Shown: positions 16,890 through 24,538 of the stretch, in pieces | How positions within the stretch are numbered: the first letter of the stretch is position 1 | Layout of the letters: every line of letters begins with the position of its first letter | Origin: Oscillospiraceae bacterium | GTDB taxonomy: Bacteria; Bacillota; Clostridia; Oscillospirales; Oscillospiraceae | Reading direction: 5' to 3' | Assembly (NCBI GenBank): GCA_022795735.1 | Contig: JAAWHG010000001.1 | Coordinates: forward strand, 62,001-126,000 | DNA: 64,000 nucleotides | The notes under the pieces: model-generated | What the model saw: only the letters and a program-made list of their open reading frames with translations | The model's database searches: none | What the model was told of the DNA's origin: nothing | Program-made: the position numbers and the translations under genes

Positions 16890-18197
16890 TCAGTACTCCG
16901 CCGTAAATCCCTGATCCAGCGGACAGTATGAAAAGCCCTTGCTGCTGCCGTTCACTGTGATAAATACCTTCTCCACCTCATCCAGGCTCGTCAGCGTCCG
17001 GGACACCGACCGGACAGTCCGCAGCTCCGCCGCCGCATCGCCGGCCACGGACAGGAATCCCTTTGAAAAGTCCACTCTGCACACCCCCTCCGATAGAGTC
17101 ACACTCTGCACAGAGGTCTTTTCTGGCAGCGGCGGCCAAAGGTCATTGACCGGTTTGAAGCTAATCAGACGCTGCAAAAGTTGCTCTGGCATGGAAATTT
17201 GTGAGTTTTCACGCACAATGACCGGAACAGGTGCCAGACGTTCATCGTCCCAGCAGCGGACATAGAGGGTAGCGTCGGTCTCATTGAGGTCGGCCCGAAC
17301 CTTGCCGATGGCTGACTCGTCCCGCTCATAGCTGCGTCCCAGGTTCATGTGATAGTACGCGCCCAACGGCTCTCCCTCCACCAGAAAACGCACCTGGCTG
17401 ATCTGCGGAAGCTCCGTCAGAGAGTCTACGACGGCCAACACTGTCATGCGTTCGGAAAGATCGGTGTCTGGCTTGTTGAGCAAAAACTCGGATGAGAAAT
17501 CGACAGTGCAGAGTCCGTCGCCGTCCACGGTCACCCCTCGCAGCGCCGTACCCTCTGGGAGCACAGCCAACTGGCCCTGTTCAGTGGGACCGTCGATGAG
17601 CTGGGAGACGACATAGGCGGGGATTTGGCTCTCATCGGAAAAATACTGCTTCCGCTCGGCGGCTACCAGATAACGTCCATTGCTGTCGGAGAAGTAGAGC
17701 CGGACGGCGGTCTCGGTGTTCACAGCTCCCAAATCCTCTAAAATAAAATCCCTTGCGTACAGGGTAGCCGGCTCTTCCCCGCCCTCCGTCCGAAGACGGA
17801 CGCCGTCCACCTCGCCGAATTGCGTCAATGTACGGACCAGGCAGGCGGTCGCAATGCTGCGGTCAATTCCCTTCAGACTGTCAAACTCCTTGCTCAGACT
17901 GACGGTCAGCACCCGGTCTATCACAGAGGTAGATAGGCAGGATAACCCCTTGGGGAAAGGCGATTCCAGCGCTGGGTCCAGCGGGGCGGCAAAATAGAGA
18001 TCAAACAGCTCGCTGTAGGTGCTGGGAGTGACATCGCGGCGCTCAAAGCCAATGGCCCCGTCCGCCGTGCCGAAGGGGATATGGCCGTCCCTGCCTGGCG
18101 CGTCCCGATAATAGAACCGCAATCCTTCCTCCCTGGTCCCGCCGGAACATGCGGTCAGAAGCAGGACAACGGCCAGAAAGCATAGCCAACGCCTCAT
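16890..18197 (-). CDS. GerMN-domain lipoprotein
   Basis: The 435-residue protein has a lipoprotein signal ending LLLTAC and three related segments of about 110 residues. Each has a core such as VRLYFSDSNGRYL..V.RKQYFS, LIDGPTEQGQLAVLPEGT and LCTVDFSSEFL, the GerMN pattern; the first copy is the most divergent. GerM in Bacillus is a lipoprotein needed for sporulation and germination, helping anchor the SpoIIIAG-SpoIIQ channel. The start overlaps the histidine kinase stop by 4 nt, so it is co-translated with a two-component system and may be linked to envelope sensing. That link is inference. Confidence 0.85.
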   Translation of the reverse strand: MRRWLCFLAVVLLLTACSGGTREEGLRFYYRDAPGRDGHIPFGTADGAIGFERRDVTPSTYSELFDLYFAAPLDPALESPFPKGLSCLSTSVIDRVLTVSLSKEFDSLKGIDRSIATACLVRTLTQFGEVDGVRLRTEGGEEPATLYARDFILEDLGAVNTETAVRLYFSDSNGRYLVAAERKQYFSDESQIPAYVVSQLIDGPTEQGQLAVLPEGTALRGVTVDGDGLCTVDFSSEFLLNKPDTDLSERMTVLAVVDSLTELPQISQVRFLVEGEPLGAYYHMNLGRSYERDESAIGKVRADLNETDATLYVRCWDDERLAPVPVIVRENSQISMPEQLLQRLISFKPVNDLWPPLPEKTSVQSVTLSEGVCRVDFSKGFLSVAGDAAAELRTVRSVSRTLTSLDEVEKVFITVNGSSKGFSYCPLDQGFTAEY

Positions 18198-19558
18198 TCC
18201 TCGTCCTCCAGTCCAAAATAGGGAAACGCCACAGTAAAACGGCTCCCCCCCTCCGCTCTCGGCTCGGCGGAGACTATGCCATAATTTCGCTCCACCAGAT
18301 CGTGGACGATGGACAGTCCCAGCCCACTGCCGCCGGCCTGACGGGAGCGGGCCTTGTCCACCCGGTAGAACCGCTCGAAGATGCGTTCTCGTGCCTCCTC
18401 CGGGATGCCAATGCCGGTGTCCTCCACAATGAGGACCACGTCGTCCCCTTCCCGGCGTAAGGTCACATCCAGGCGGCCGCCGTCGATGTTGTATTTGATG
18501 CCGTTCTCCACAAGGTTAAAGGCAATCTGATAGATATCGTCTTCCCGCGTAACCACCGTGCAACCCAGCTCCAGATCGGCGGTCAAACGGATATTCCGCA
18601 GCTCAGCCATCGGTGTCAACAGCCGGACCGCCTTTTCCACCACTGGCTTGGCCTCCATTACGATCAAGTCGTCGCTGGGCGCGTCATCCAAGCGGTTGAG
18701 CTCCAAAAGCTTTTGAGCAATGCGGGTCAGTCGGTCGGCCTCATTTCCGATATCGCCGACGAATTCATAAACCGTATCCATATCCATCTGGTTTTGGAGC
18801 ACCGAATCGGAGAGCAGCTTGATCGAGGCCAGCGGGGTCTTGAGCTCGTGAGAGGCGTCGGAAACGAACTGACGGCGGCTTTCCTCGGAGACGCGCAGGC
18901 GGTCGGTCAGCTTATTAAACTCTTCGGCCAAAACCGACACCTCATCCTGCCCGCGGATTTTGATTTTGTGACTGTACTCCCCCTCCCGGAGCAGTTGGAT
19001 GGACTGAAGAATCAGCCGCACACGCCGGGAGAAGGCCAGCGCGAAGATCAGGGAAAAGAGCAGCACCACCGCGCCCAGCACCAAGCTGATACGAATCAAA
19101 TTGGTTTCCAGCGCCGCGATGATGGCTCCCTGGCCGGTGTCGTATTCCATGAGATAGATTGCGCCGATGGTGCGGTCCCGGCTTACAACAGGCATGCAGG
19201 CGCGGCTTTCCAGGGCTCCAGTACGGTAAAAACTGTAGAAAACGTCGTTGCCCGTCAAGGCCTCGAATATCTCCGATAAAAGGATGATGCGCCCGGTGGC
19301 GTTATCATTGGTCAGGGAATCATACAGGGCCCGCCCCTCCTGATCGGTGACCACAACGCGGTCCGCCCCCAAATCGCCCAGAAGCGTGATGACCTGGGTT
19401 ACATTGTCGGGATTCAGATGCTCCAGGCCCGACATGGACGAGACCACCAATTGGACTTTACTCTGCATGGAGGCGTCCTTGGAACGAAATACCATCTCCC
19501 GGGTCGTATTGGCCGAATAGATGTTAAGGGACAGCAGTGCGGCGGCGGTAATCAGCAC
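18194..19558 (-). CDS. Sensor histidine kinase
   Basis: The protein (454 residues from GTG 19558) has an extracytoplasmic sensor flanked by two membrane segments, a HAMP-like region (SIQLLREGEYSHKI), the phospho-His box SHELKTPLAS near residue 236, and the ATPase N, G1 and G2 boxes (NLVENGIKYN, VEDTGIGIP, GGSGLGLSI). It pairs with the response regulator upstream. The same frame runs upstream to about 19640 through LSLLLSSSQIRYALTYV, which completes the first membrane helix but contains no ATG, GTG or TTG before 19558. The true start may be a CTG at 19600 or 19606, coupled to the regulator stop. Confidence 0.9.
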   Translation of the reverse strand: MLITAAALLSLNIYSANTTREMVFRSKDASMQSKVQLVVSSMSGLEHLNPDNVTQVITLLGDLGADRVVVTDQEGRALYDSLTNDNATGRIILLSEIFEALTGNDVFYSFYRTGALESRACMPVVSRDRTIGAIYLMEYDTGQGAIIAALETNLIRISLVLGAVVLLFSLIFALAFSRRVRLILQSIQLLREGEYSHKIKIRGQDEVSVLAEEFNKLTDRLRVSEESRRQFVSDASHELKTPLASIKLLSDSVLQNQMDMDTVYEFVGDIGNEADRLTRIAQKLLELNRLDDAPSDDLIVMEAKPVVEKAVRLLTPMAELRNIRLTADLELGCTVVTREDDIYQIAFNLVENGIKYNIDGGRLDVTLRREGDDVVLIVEDTGIGIPEEARERIFERFYRVDKARSRQAGGSGLGLSIVHDLVERNYGIVSAEPRAEGGSRFTVAFPYFGLEDEE

Positions 19559-19613
19559 ATAGGTCAGCGCGTAACGAATCTGCGAGCTACTGAGCAGCAG
19601 AGACAGCCTTTTT

Positions 19614-20291
19614 TTAAGCCTTGAAATAGTAGCCCACTCCCCACTTGGTCAGGATATACTCCGGCGAAGCCGGGGTCATCTCCAACTTCTCACGCAGACG
19701 GCGGATATGCACGTCCACCGTGCGGATGTCGCTGCGGTATTCATAGCCCCAGATGGTGTCCAGCAAGGTCTCGCGGGAGTAGACGCGGTTCGGATTGCGC
19801 ATCAGCAGCTCAATCAGGTCAAATTCCTTGGCGGTCAGTTCCACTGCCGCGCTGCCCTTGTACGCGTTGCGGCTGGCGGAGTCTATAGAGATGTGTCCGC
19901 AGCTCAGACGCGGCGGCTGCTCCGGCTGCCGCGGCGCGGCGCGGCGCAAGAGGGCGCGGACCCGTGCCTTGAGCTCCAGAATGTTAAATGGCTTGGTCAG
20001 GTAGTCGTCAGCCCCCTGCTCGAAGCCCATGAGCTTATCCATATCGTCGGCCTTGGCGGTCAGCATAATGATAGGCACGTCTGAAAACTCCCGGATGCGC
20101 GCACATGCCCCCAAACCGTCCAGCTTAGGCATCATCAGGTCGAGAATGATAAGGTCCGCCTGCTGTTCCTGCGCGAGCGCCACCGCCTCCTCCCCGTCAT
20201 AGGCCGTCAGCACCTCATAGCCGTCGTTCTCCAAATTAAATTTTATGCCCTTGACCAAAAGGCGTTCGTCATCCACAACTAAAATCTTCAT
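19614..20291 (-). CDS. OmpR/PhoP-family response regulator
   Basis: The 225-residue protein has the receiver pattern VVDDERLL with the acidic pair, the phospho-acceptor Asp near residue 52 in LIILDLMMPK, and the conserved Lys in YLTKPFN. A winged-helix DNA-binding domain follows (LTAKEFDLIELLMRNPNRV, DVHIRRLREKLE). It is likely phosphorylated by the downstream kinase. The ATG at 20291 lies 3 nt after the comEA-like stop. Confidence 0.95.
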   Translation of the reverse strand: MKILVVDDERLLVKGIKFNLENDGYEVLTAYDGEEAVALAQEQQADLIILDLMMPKLDGLGACARIREFSDVPIIMLTAKADDMDKLMGFEQGADDYLTKPFNILELKARVRALLRRAAPRQPEQPPRLSCGHISIDSASRNAYKGSAAVELTAKEFDLIELLMRNPNRVYSRETLLDTIWGYEYRSDIRTVDVHIRRLREKLEMTPASPEYILTKWGVGYYFKA

Positions 20292-20294
20292 ACT

Positions 20295-20744
20295 CTATCC
20301 TCCGACTACAATCCGCGCGCGAATCTTCTCCAACACCTTTTCTCCAATGCCGCTCACCTCGCACAGCTCCTCCACTGTAGTGAAAGGGCCGTTTTCCTCC
20401 CGGTAGGCGACAATGCGCCCAGCCAGCTTGGGACCGATTCCCGGCAGGGTCTCCAACTCCTCCAGGCTCGCGGTGTTTATATGAACTGGGCCCTCTTCTT
20501 CCGCAGTCCCCGAAGGAGGCCTCTCCTCTGGTATTTGTTCCATCTGCTCGGGCTGTTCCAACTGTTTTTGTACCGCCCCAGGGGCCGTCAAGGCAGCTTC
20601 CTGGGCAGGCGCGCTGCGTTCAGTTACGACGGTGGCGGCCACCCCGGGTGAAACGGTCGCGCGTCCCAGAAAATAACCGGCCGCAGTACATGCGAGCATG
20701 AGAACCAATACGGCGGCAACTACACCCATCTTCCGTTCTTTCAA
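20295..20744 (-). CDS. ComEA-like helix-hairpin-helix protein
   Basis: The 149-residue protein has one N-terminal membrane span (VVAAVLVLMLACTAAGYFLG), a variable linker and a C-terminal double helix-hairpin-helix domain (INTASLEELETLPGIGPKLA, EELCEVSGIGEKVLEKI). ComEA binds incoming DNA at the outer face of the membrane during transformation. No comEB or comEC is adjacent, so a competence role is not assured. TTG at 20744 is the preferred start: GGAGGGG lies about 7 nt before it, while the ATGs at 20771 and 20765 lack a ribosome site. Confidence 0.85.
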   Translation of the reverse strand: MKERKMGVVAAVLVLMLACTAAGYFLGRATVSPGVAATVVTERSAPAQEAALTAPGAVQKQLEQPEQMEQIPEERPPSGTAEEEGPVHINTASLEELETLPGIGPKLAGRIVAYREENGPFTTVEELCEVSGIGEKVLEKIRARIVVGG

Positions 20745-20764
20745 GGCCGCCCCTCCGATCCGCA

Positions 20765-20792
20765 TTGACATCAGAAAAATTTATGGTATAAT
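20765..20792 (+). promoter_or_regulatory. Sigma-A promoter of the D,D-carboxypeptidase gene
   Basis: TTGACA (20765-20770), a 16-nt spacer and TATAAT (20787-20792) precede the carboxypeptidase gene by about 80 nt. Confidence 0.8.
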
Positions 20793-20806
20793 TCTTTTAT
20801 TGTATT

Positions 20807-20836
20807 ATTATAACACACGGACAGCCGCCTTCGCAA
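20807..20836 (-). promoter_or_regulatory. Divergent promoter of the comEA-like/two-component operon
   Basis: On the minus strand TTGCGA (20831-20836), an 18-nt spacer and TATAAT (20807-20812) with a TG dinucleotide before the -10 form a plausible sigma-A promoter. It partly overlaps the transcribed leader of the divergent carboxypeptidase gene. Confidence 0.65.
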
Positions 20837-20871
20837 TGCCGAAGCCTTCTTTTTCCAAAAAGGAGTCGCAT

Positions 20872-22332
20872 ATGAAAAAACTCTGGAGTCTTCTTTGTAT
20901 TCTCTCTCTGCTGATCTCTCCCGCCCTGGCCGCTACCGAATCCCCGGAAGACGCCGAAAGCGCAGACCAGCCCCCCGCCGAAACGGTTCCCTCCGAAAGA
21001 GCCGGGAAGGAACCCTATGTGGTCCCTGGCGCAGCCTACACCGTGCAGGCCAAATCAGCTATGCTCATTGAAATGGGCACCAATCAAATTCTGTTTGAGC
21101 AGAATGCCGACCAACAGGTTTACCCAGCCAGTCTGACCAAGGTTATGACCTGCATGTTGACGCTGGAACATGGAAACCTGACCGACACAATCACGGTTTC
21201 GGAGACCGCTTTGCAGGGACTGAGCGAGGCCGGCAGCACAGCGGGCCTTCAGGCCGGCGAGCAACTTACTTTGGAAGAGCTGCTTTACTGCATGATGCTC
21301 TCCTCGGCCAACGAAGCATGCAACATCGCGGGAGAATATGTGGCTGGCTCGGTGGACGGGTTTGTAGACATGATGAACGAGCGCGCCGCAGAGCTGGGCT
21401 GCACCGGGACACACTTCAACAATCCGCATGGTTTACATGACGAAAACCATTACACTACCGCCCGTGATTTGAGCCTGATTGTTCGTGAAGCCTTGAAAAA
21501 CGAGACCTTCCGCACCATCACCTCAACGGTCACCCATGAGGTCCCCGCCACCAATCTCTCGGAGGCCCGCAGCCTTTCCACCACCAACCTGTTGATTACA
21601 CCCAGCTCGAGATACTATTATGAACCCGCCAGGGGCGTCAAAACAGGCTTCACCTCTCCCGCCGGTCTCTGCCTAATCTCCACCGCCAGCAATGGCCGGA
21701 TGGAGCTGTTGAGCGTTCTATGCGGCGCTAACTATATTTTTACAGAGACCGGCGAACAGGAAAACCAGAATTTTACGGAGACCAAAGCGCTCTTTGAGTA
21801 CGGTTTTGCGAACTTCTCCTACACCAAGGTCCTGACCACGCTTTACCCCATTACCCAGGTCAAGGTTTTGGCCTCTGGCGGGCCGGAATACTCCCTCCTG
21901 GCCCCAGACCATGAACTCATCGCCTTGTTGCCCGCCGATTATGAAGAGAAAGACATCGTGCAGGAAATATCTCTGAACTCCCCGCAGGGGGTTGAAGCAC
22001 CAATCACGCAAGGTCAGGTGCTGGGACATGTAAAGGTTTCCTATCAAGATCATATGCTGGGCGAATCGGATTTGGTTGCCATTACAGATATTCCCCGCTC
22101 TGCCATCACGGTGCAGACAGAGGAAACAAAGACCTTTCTGGCGGTAAATTGGTGGAAGATTTTGTTTTTCTGTCTTCTGGGCTTTGTGCTGCTATACGCA
22201 ACGCTAGTCGCCATCAATCGTTTGCGCGCGCGCAGACACCGGGCCGCACGGGCCGCCCGCCGGAAAAAGGTCATCGACCTACCGGACGACCACTGGGGCG
22301 GGGACGATTGGAGCGGAGATGATCTGTTATGA
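20872..22332 (+). CDS. D-alanyl-D-alanine carboxypeptidase (DacF/PBP5 type)
   Basis: The 486-residue protein has a signal peptide (LWSLLCILSLLISPALA), then a serine peptidase S11 domain with SLTK near residue 87, SSAN near 144 and KTG near 255. A PBP5-type C-terminal domain follows, then a C-terminal membrane helix (ILFFCLLGFVLLYATLVAIN) and a basic tail. It trims pentapeptide stems of peptidoglycan; DacF relatives lower spore cortex cross-linking. The ATG at 20872 has AAAAGGAG before it. The stop overlaps the uracil-DNA glycosylase start (ATGA). Confidence 0.93.
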   Translation: MKKLWSLLCILSLLISPALAATESPEDAESADQPPAETVPSERAGKEPYVVPGAAYTVQAKSAMLIEMGTNQILFEQNADQQVYPASLTKVMTCMLTLEHGNLTDTITVSETALQGLSEAGSTAGLQAGEQLTLEELLYCMMLSSANEACNIAGEYVAGSVDGFVDMMNERAAELGCTGTHFNNPHGLHDENHYTTARDLSLIVREALKNETFRTITSTVTHEVPATNLSEARSLSTTNLLITPSSRYYYEPARGVKTGFTSPAGLCLISTASNGRMELLSVLCGANYIFTETGEQENQNFTETKALFEYGFANFSYTKVLTTLYPITQVKVLASGGPEYSLLAPDHELIALLPADYEEKDIVQEISLNSPQGVEAPITQGQVLGHVKVSYQDHMLGESDLVAITDIPRSAITVQTEETKTFLAVNWWKILFFCLLGFVLLYATLVAINRLRARRHRAARAARRKKVIDLPDDHWGGDDWSGDDLL

Positions 22333-22904
22333 CACTGAATGAGGTGCGCGCCGCCTGTAATGTCTGTACCCAATGTCCCCTGTCGGTCACACGAAACAGC
22401 GTGGTTTTTGGCGTTGGTCCGGAAAAGACGCCGGTCATGTTCGTCGGCGAGGGACCGGGACAGCGTGAAGACGAGCAGGGTGTCCCTTTCGTCGGTCCCG
22501 CCGGAAAACTCCTCGACGAGATGCTCAGCATTATCGACCTCAGCCGTGAAAACTGCTATATCGCTAACATTGTCAAATGCCGGCCGCCCCAGAACCGCGA
22601 CCCACTGCAAACCGAGCAGGACGCCTGCATCGGCTGGCTGCGCAAGCAGGCCGCGCTGATTTCGCCAAAAATTATCGTCTGTCTGGGCCGGATTGCGGCC
22701 ATGCGGCTGATCGACGAGGGCTTTCGCATCACAAAAGACCATGGCCACTGGGTTCAAAAGGGCGGAATCTGGTTTATGGCGATATTCCACCCCTCTGCCC
22801 TTCTCCGTGACCTGACCAAACGCCCCGACACCTTTCGGGATCTCAAGAGTCTCCAAGCTAAAATTAAGGAAGTCTGTCCAGACTTCTACAACAATTTAGA
22901 ATAG
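22329..22904 (+). CDS. Uracil-DNA glycosylase, iron-sulfur type (family 4)
   Basis: The 191-residue protein has the family 4 cluster ligands: CNVCTQC near residues 10-16, CRPP near 83 and ACIGW near 98. It also has the glycosylase motifs GEGPGQREDEQG and HPSALLR. The enzyme removes uracil from DNA and carries a 4Fe-4S cluster. It is translationally coupled to the carboxypeptidase gene by a 4-nt overlap, although the two functions are unrelated. Confidence 0.94.
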   Translation: MTLNEVRAACNVCTQCPLSVTRNSVVFGVGPEKTPVMFVGEGPGQREDEQGVPFVGPAGKLLDEMLSIIDLSRENCYIANIVKCRPPQNRDPLQTEQDACIGWLRKQAALISPKIIVCLGRIAAMRLIDEGFRITKDHGHWVQKGGIWFMAIFHPSALLRDLTKRPDTFRDLKSLQAKIKEVCPDFYNNLE

Positions 22905-22915
22905 GAGTGAACAAC

Positions 22916-23575
22916 ATGAAAAAACTGCGAACTGTAACCATTTTCCTCCTATGCAGCCTCCTGCTGTGCACCACGCTGTCGGCTCACCATCACGCTGTCA
23001 GAGCCCATCATAGTGGCCACCACGCCGGACTTTTTTCCGACATTCCCGCAGGAGCCGGCTACTGCGCGGCGGTTGACGCCCTGTATGACGCCGGCGTCAT
23101 AACTGGAGACGGCAATGGCCGCTTCAATCCACAAAATCAGGTCAGCCGGGCGGAGGCCGCCGCAATTATCTGTAGAATGCGCGGACTTGACGACACAGCA
23201 AAGGCCTATTGTGAGACATCCTTTGCCGACGTACCGTCCACCCACTGGGCTTCCGGCTATATCGCGACGGCCTGTGATCTGGGTATTGTCAACGGCTACG
23301 GCGGTGGAAAGTTCGGGCCTGACGACCCGGTTTCTTATCCGCAGATGGTAAAAATGCTCCTCTGCGCAGCCGGACACGCCGACGCAGCGGAACAGGCAGG
23401 CGGTTTCCCACAAGGTTATATCTCCGTCGCCTCCGATCTTGGAATCTGCTCCGCGGACCTTTCCTATACGCAGCACTGTCCACGCAGCGATATGGCACAG
23501 ATGTGCTATCATACCGCCCTTGCAGCCGGCAATTGCTACTGCGCCGGCTGCCAAAGGATTTGCGGCGTCCGCTAA
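22916..23575 (+). CDS. Small secreted protein built of S-layer homology domains
   Basis: The 219-residue protein has a signal peptide followed by a His-rich stretch (AHHHAVRAHHSGHHAG). Three SLH-like repeats follow: FSDIPAGAGYCAAVDALYDAGVITG, ADVPSTHWASGYIATACDLGIVNG and a weaker third. It ends in a Cys-rich tail, CYCAGCQRICGVR. SLH domains bind pyruvylated or other secondary cell-wall polymers. No enzyme domain is attached, so the protein may be a cell-wall-bound metal binder; that is inference from the His and Cys clusters. The ATG at 22916 has AGGAG 9 nt before it; the GTG at 22907 lies in the ribosome site. Confidence 0.85.
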   Translation: MKKLRTVTIFLLCSLLLCTTLSAHHHAVRAHHSGHHAGLFSDIPAGAGYCAAVDALYDAGVITGDGNGRFNPQNQVSRAEAAAIICRMRGLDDTAKAYCETSFADVPSTHWASGYIATACDLGIVNGYGGGKFGPDDPVSYPQMVKMLLCAAGHADAAEQAGGFPQGYISVASDLGICSADLSYTQHCPRSDMAQMCYHTALAAGNCYCAGCQRICGVR

Positions 23576-23584
23576 ACCACCACA

Positions 23585-23630
23585 AAAAAGCCATCTGACA
23601 CCGGGACAGTCTGGTGTCAGATGGCTTTTT
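23585..23630. terminator. Bidirectional terminator between SLH gene and deacetylase gene
   Basis: A perfect 18-bp inverted repeat (23585-23602 with 23613-23630) starts with A6 and ends with T5, giving a U tract on both strands. It sits between two convergent genes. Confidence 0.92.
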
Positions 23631-23647
23631 CTAATATTTCGAAATCT

Positions 23648-24469
23648 TTACGGCGGCAGGAAGGAATCCATCCCCGTCGCCATTGTGACCCTGAACCGGG
23701 GCAAGCCGTGAAAATCACTTCCCACCTGAGCAATACCATCTTGGGTCAAGGCGGTGACCGGGAAGAGAGCGTTAATCAACGCCAAAGCACTTCGTTCCGT
23801 AACGCCAAACGGATAAGCAAAAAAGGTAGGGGCCTGGCCGACATTTTCCGCAATCAAATCATAGCTCTTTTGTATGTCGTCCAAAACCCGCGCCTGAAAG
23901 GATTCGTAGGACTCATTCGGAGCCCGTTGGATTCCATTCACGCCATCGGAAATCACCAGGCCCTTTGTGTCCAGATTGTGGAGCGCATAGGTGTGGGACC
24001 CAATTTCCACCAGCCCGGATTCCGTCATCTCCCTGCACATTTCCCAGTCAATATAGTGCTTGTCGTCACGGTCCGGCATGCAGGTAATAACCGAAATGAC
24101 CGCCTTCATCTGCTCCGCCTGCAACGCAGGATAGAGCAGCTCATAGTTGCTCAGATAACCGTCGTCAAAGGTAATCATCACAGCTCGTTCAGGCAACGGT
24201 TCGCCGGCAGCCAGCTCCCGGGGAAGTACCGTTTGATAGCCATGGGCCTTCATCCAGTAGAGGTCCTTTTTCAGACGGCTGATGGTAACCGTCATGTCAT
24301 TGCATTCCTCGCCATCCTCTACCACATGATGATACATCAAAACATACAAGTCATGCTTAGGAAAGAACATAGCCTGCACAAGAACCAAAGAGAGAAAACA
24401 CACCAGGACGCCAACCCCAATCAGGAACAGCGTCCGCCTGTTTAAACATTTTCTAAGCTTCCGAGCCAT
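23648..24469 (-). CDS. Membrane-anchored polysaccharide deacetylase
   Basis: The 273-residue protein has one N-terminal membrane span (LFLIGVGVLVCFLSLVLVQ) and a NodB-type deacetylase domain: LYVLMYHHV, ITFDDGYLSNYE near residue 95, EIGSHTYALH and FFAYPFG. The metal ligands (Asp after Thr-Phe-Asp and His in GSHTYALH) are present. Such enzymes deacetylate peptidoglycan or other wall polysaccharides outside the cell. The ATG at 24469 has AGGAGGG 9 nt before it; the GTG at 24487 lies within that site. Confidence 0.9.
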   Translation of the reverse strand: MARKLRKCLNRRTLFLIGVGVLVCFLSLVLVQAMFFPKHDLYVLMYHHVVEDGEECNDMTVTISRLKKDLYWMKAHGYQTVLPRELAAGEPLPERAVMITFDDGYLSNYELLYPALQAEQMKAVISVITCMPDRDDKHYIDWEMCREMTESGLVEIGSHTYALHNLDTKGLVISDGVNGIQRAPNESYESFQARVLDDIQKSYDLIAENVGQAPTFFAYPFGVTERSALALINALFPVTALTQDGIAQVGSDFHGLPRFRVTMATGMDSFLPP

Positions 24470-24494
24470 GCCGTTTTCCCTCCTCACATGTGCC

Positions 24495-24526
24495 GCCGCT
24501 GCAAAACATCCCAGCTTTGCAGCGGC
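24495..24526 (-). terminator. Hairpin after leuS
   Basis: An 11-bp perfect inverted repeat (24495-24505 with 24516-24526) lies just after the leuS stop and before the deacetylase gene. No clear U tract follows on the minus strand, so partial read-through into the deacetylase gene is possible. Confidence 0.55.
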
Positions 24527-24538
24527 GCTACAGGCTTT

